The notes beneath the pieces were generated by a model that saw nothing but the letters and a program-made list of their open reading frames with translations, made no database searches and had not been told where the DNA came from. From Casimicrobiaceae bacterium (GTDB lineage Bacteria; Pseudomonadota; Gammaproteobacteria; Burkholderiales; Casimicrobiaceae), in contig CATPAO010000063.1 of assembly GCA_955652025.1 (NCBI GenBank), positions 1-7,014 of the forward strand: DNA of 7,014 nt, read 5' to 3'. Shown piece after piece: positions 6,861 through 7,014 of this stretch; positions within the stretch are counted from its first letter, which is position 1; each line of letters starts with the position of its first letter. Position numbers and translations under genes: made by a program.

Positions 6861-6868
6861 CAGTAGAC

Positions 6869-7014
6869 ATGAGTACAGGTACCGTTAAATGGTTCAACGA
6901 CGGCAAAGGCTTCGGCTTCATCACTCCCGACACCGGCGGCAAGGACCTCTTTGCGCATTTCTCGGCGATCGAGGGCGACGGCCACAAGAGCCTGCGCGAA
7001 AACCAGAAGGTGTC
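6869..7014 (+). CDS. Cold-shock protein (CspA family), 3' end cut by window
   Basis: The first 48 complete codons of a small single-stranded nucleic-acid-binding OB-fold protein that melts RNA secondary structure; full family length is about 67-70 aa, so roughly two thirds are visible. It opens [10 protein letters not shown], with the surface aromatics Trp8 and Phe9. RNP1 is at 13-18 (KGFGFI) and RNP2 at 27-31 (LFAHF, where E. coli CspA has VFVHF), followed by [11 protein letters not shown] and QKV as in CspA. The DLFAHF variant is common in betaproteobacteria. It has its own leader and ribosome site and is separated from the cupin by 237 bases, so it is probably an independent unit. Whether it is cold-induced or constitutive cannot be told from the coding sequence. 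Confidence 0.96.
   Translation, partial: MSTGTVKWFNDGKGFGFITPDTGGKDLFAHFSAIEGDGHKSLRENQKV

Larger units (their letters stand above)
6632..6868 (+). promoter_or_regulatory. Intergenic region and 5' leader of the cold-shock gene
   Basis: These 237 bases carry no supported gene; the 75-codon minus frame inside has no ribosome site or recognisable family. The region is less GC-rich and more pyrimidine-rich than the flanking genes, particularly 6781-6815. It holds a promoter candidate (6698-6726), a stem GCCGC-TCTG-GCGGC at 6768-6781, and a stem CGGGC-8-GCCCG at 6824-6841 just before the ribosome site. Long structured leaders are known to act as RNA thermosensors in cspA-type genes. That this one does so is inference. 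Confidence 0.45.

Overview
The window is GC-rich and densely coding, and it looks like a chromosomal segment of a Gram-negative proteobacterium. A betaproteobacterium is most likely. The grounds are the base composition, a chaperone-usher pilus cluster of the archaic (Csu-like, spore-coat-U) type, and a cold-shock protein whose N-terminus ([25 protein letters not shown]) is the form common in Burkholderiales and relatives. This placement is inference from family resemblance.

Minus strand, 4127 down to 1: a four-gene pilus operon. In transcription order it has a 168-aa spore-coat-U subunit (4127-3621), a shorter 133-aa subunit (3527-3126), a periplasmic chaperone (3115-2354) and an outer-membrane usher that starts at 2379 (or 2310) and runs off the left edge just short of its end. 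The subunits are exported by signal peptides, capped by the chaperone and polymerised through the usher. The tip adhesin usual for such clusters is not in the window and would be expected just left of base 1.

4128-4385 is the divergent intergenic region that must hold the pilus promoter and the promoter of the plus-strand genes.

Plus strand, 4386-6631: a secreted YbhB/YbcL-type phosphatidylethanolamine-binding protein broken by one extra G near 4779-4782. Next come a RuBisCO-like protein (5032-6159) and, 22 bases later, a single-domain cupin (6182-6631). The RuBisCO-like protein keeps the carbamylated-lysine region as KDDH instead of KDDE and has lost other carboxylase residues, so it is not a CO2-fixing enzyme. 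Its pairing with a cupin recalls the methylthioadenosine-isoprenoid shunt of Rhodospirillum rubrum, where a RuBisCO-like isomerase hands its product to a cupin methylsulfurylase. This is the most interesting metabolic module in the window, but the substrate is not proven by sequence.

6632-6868 is the leader and promoter region of a cold-shock (Csp) gene that starts at 6869 with a strong ribosome binding site and is cut by the right edge. No tRNA, rRNA, CRISPR, insertion sequence or long repeat was seen.
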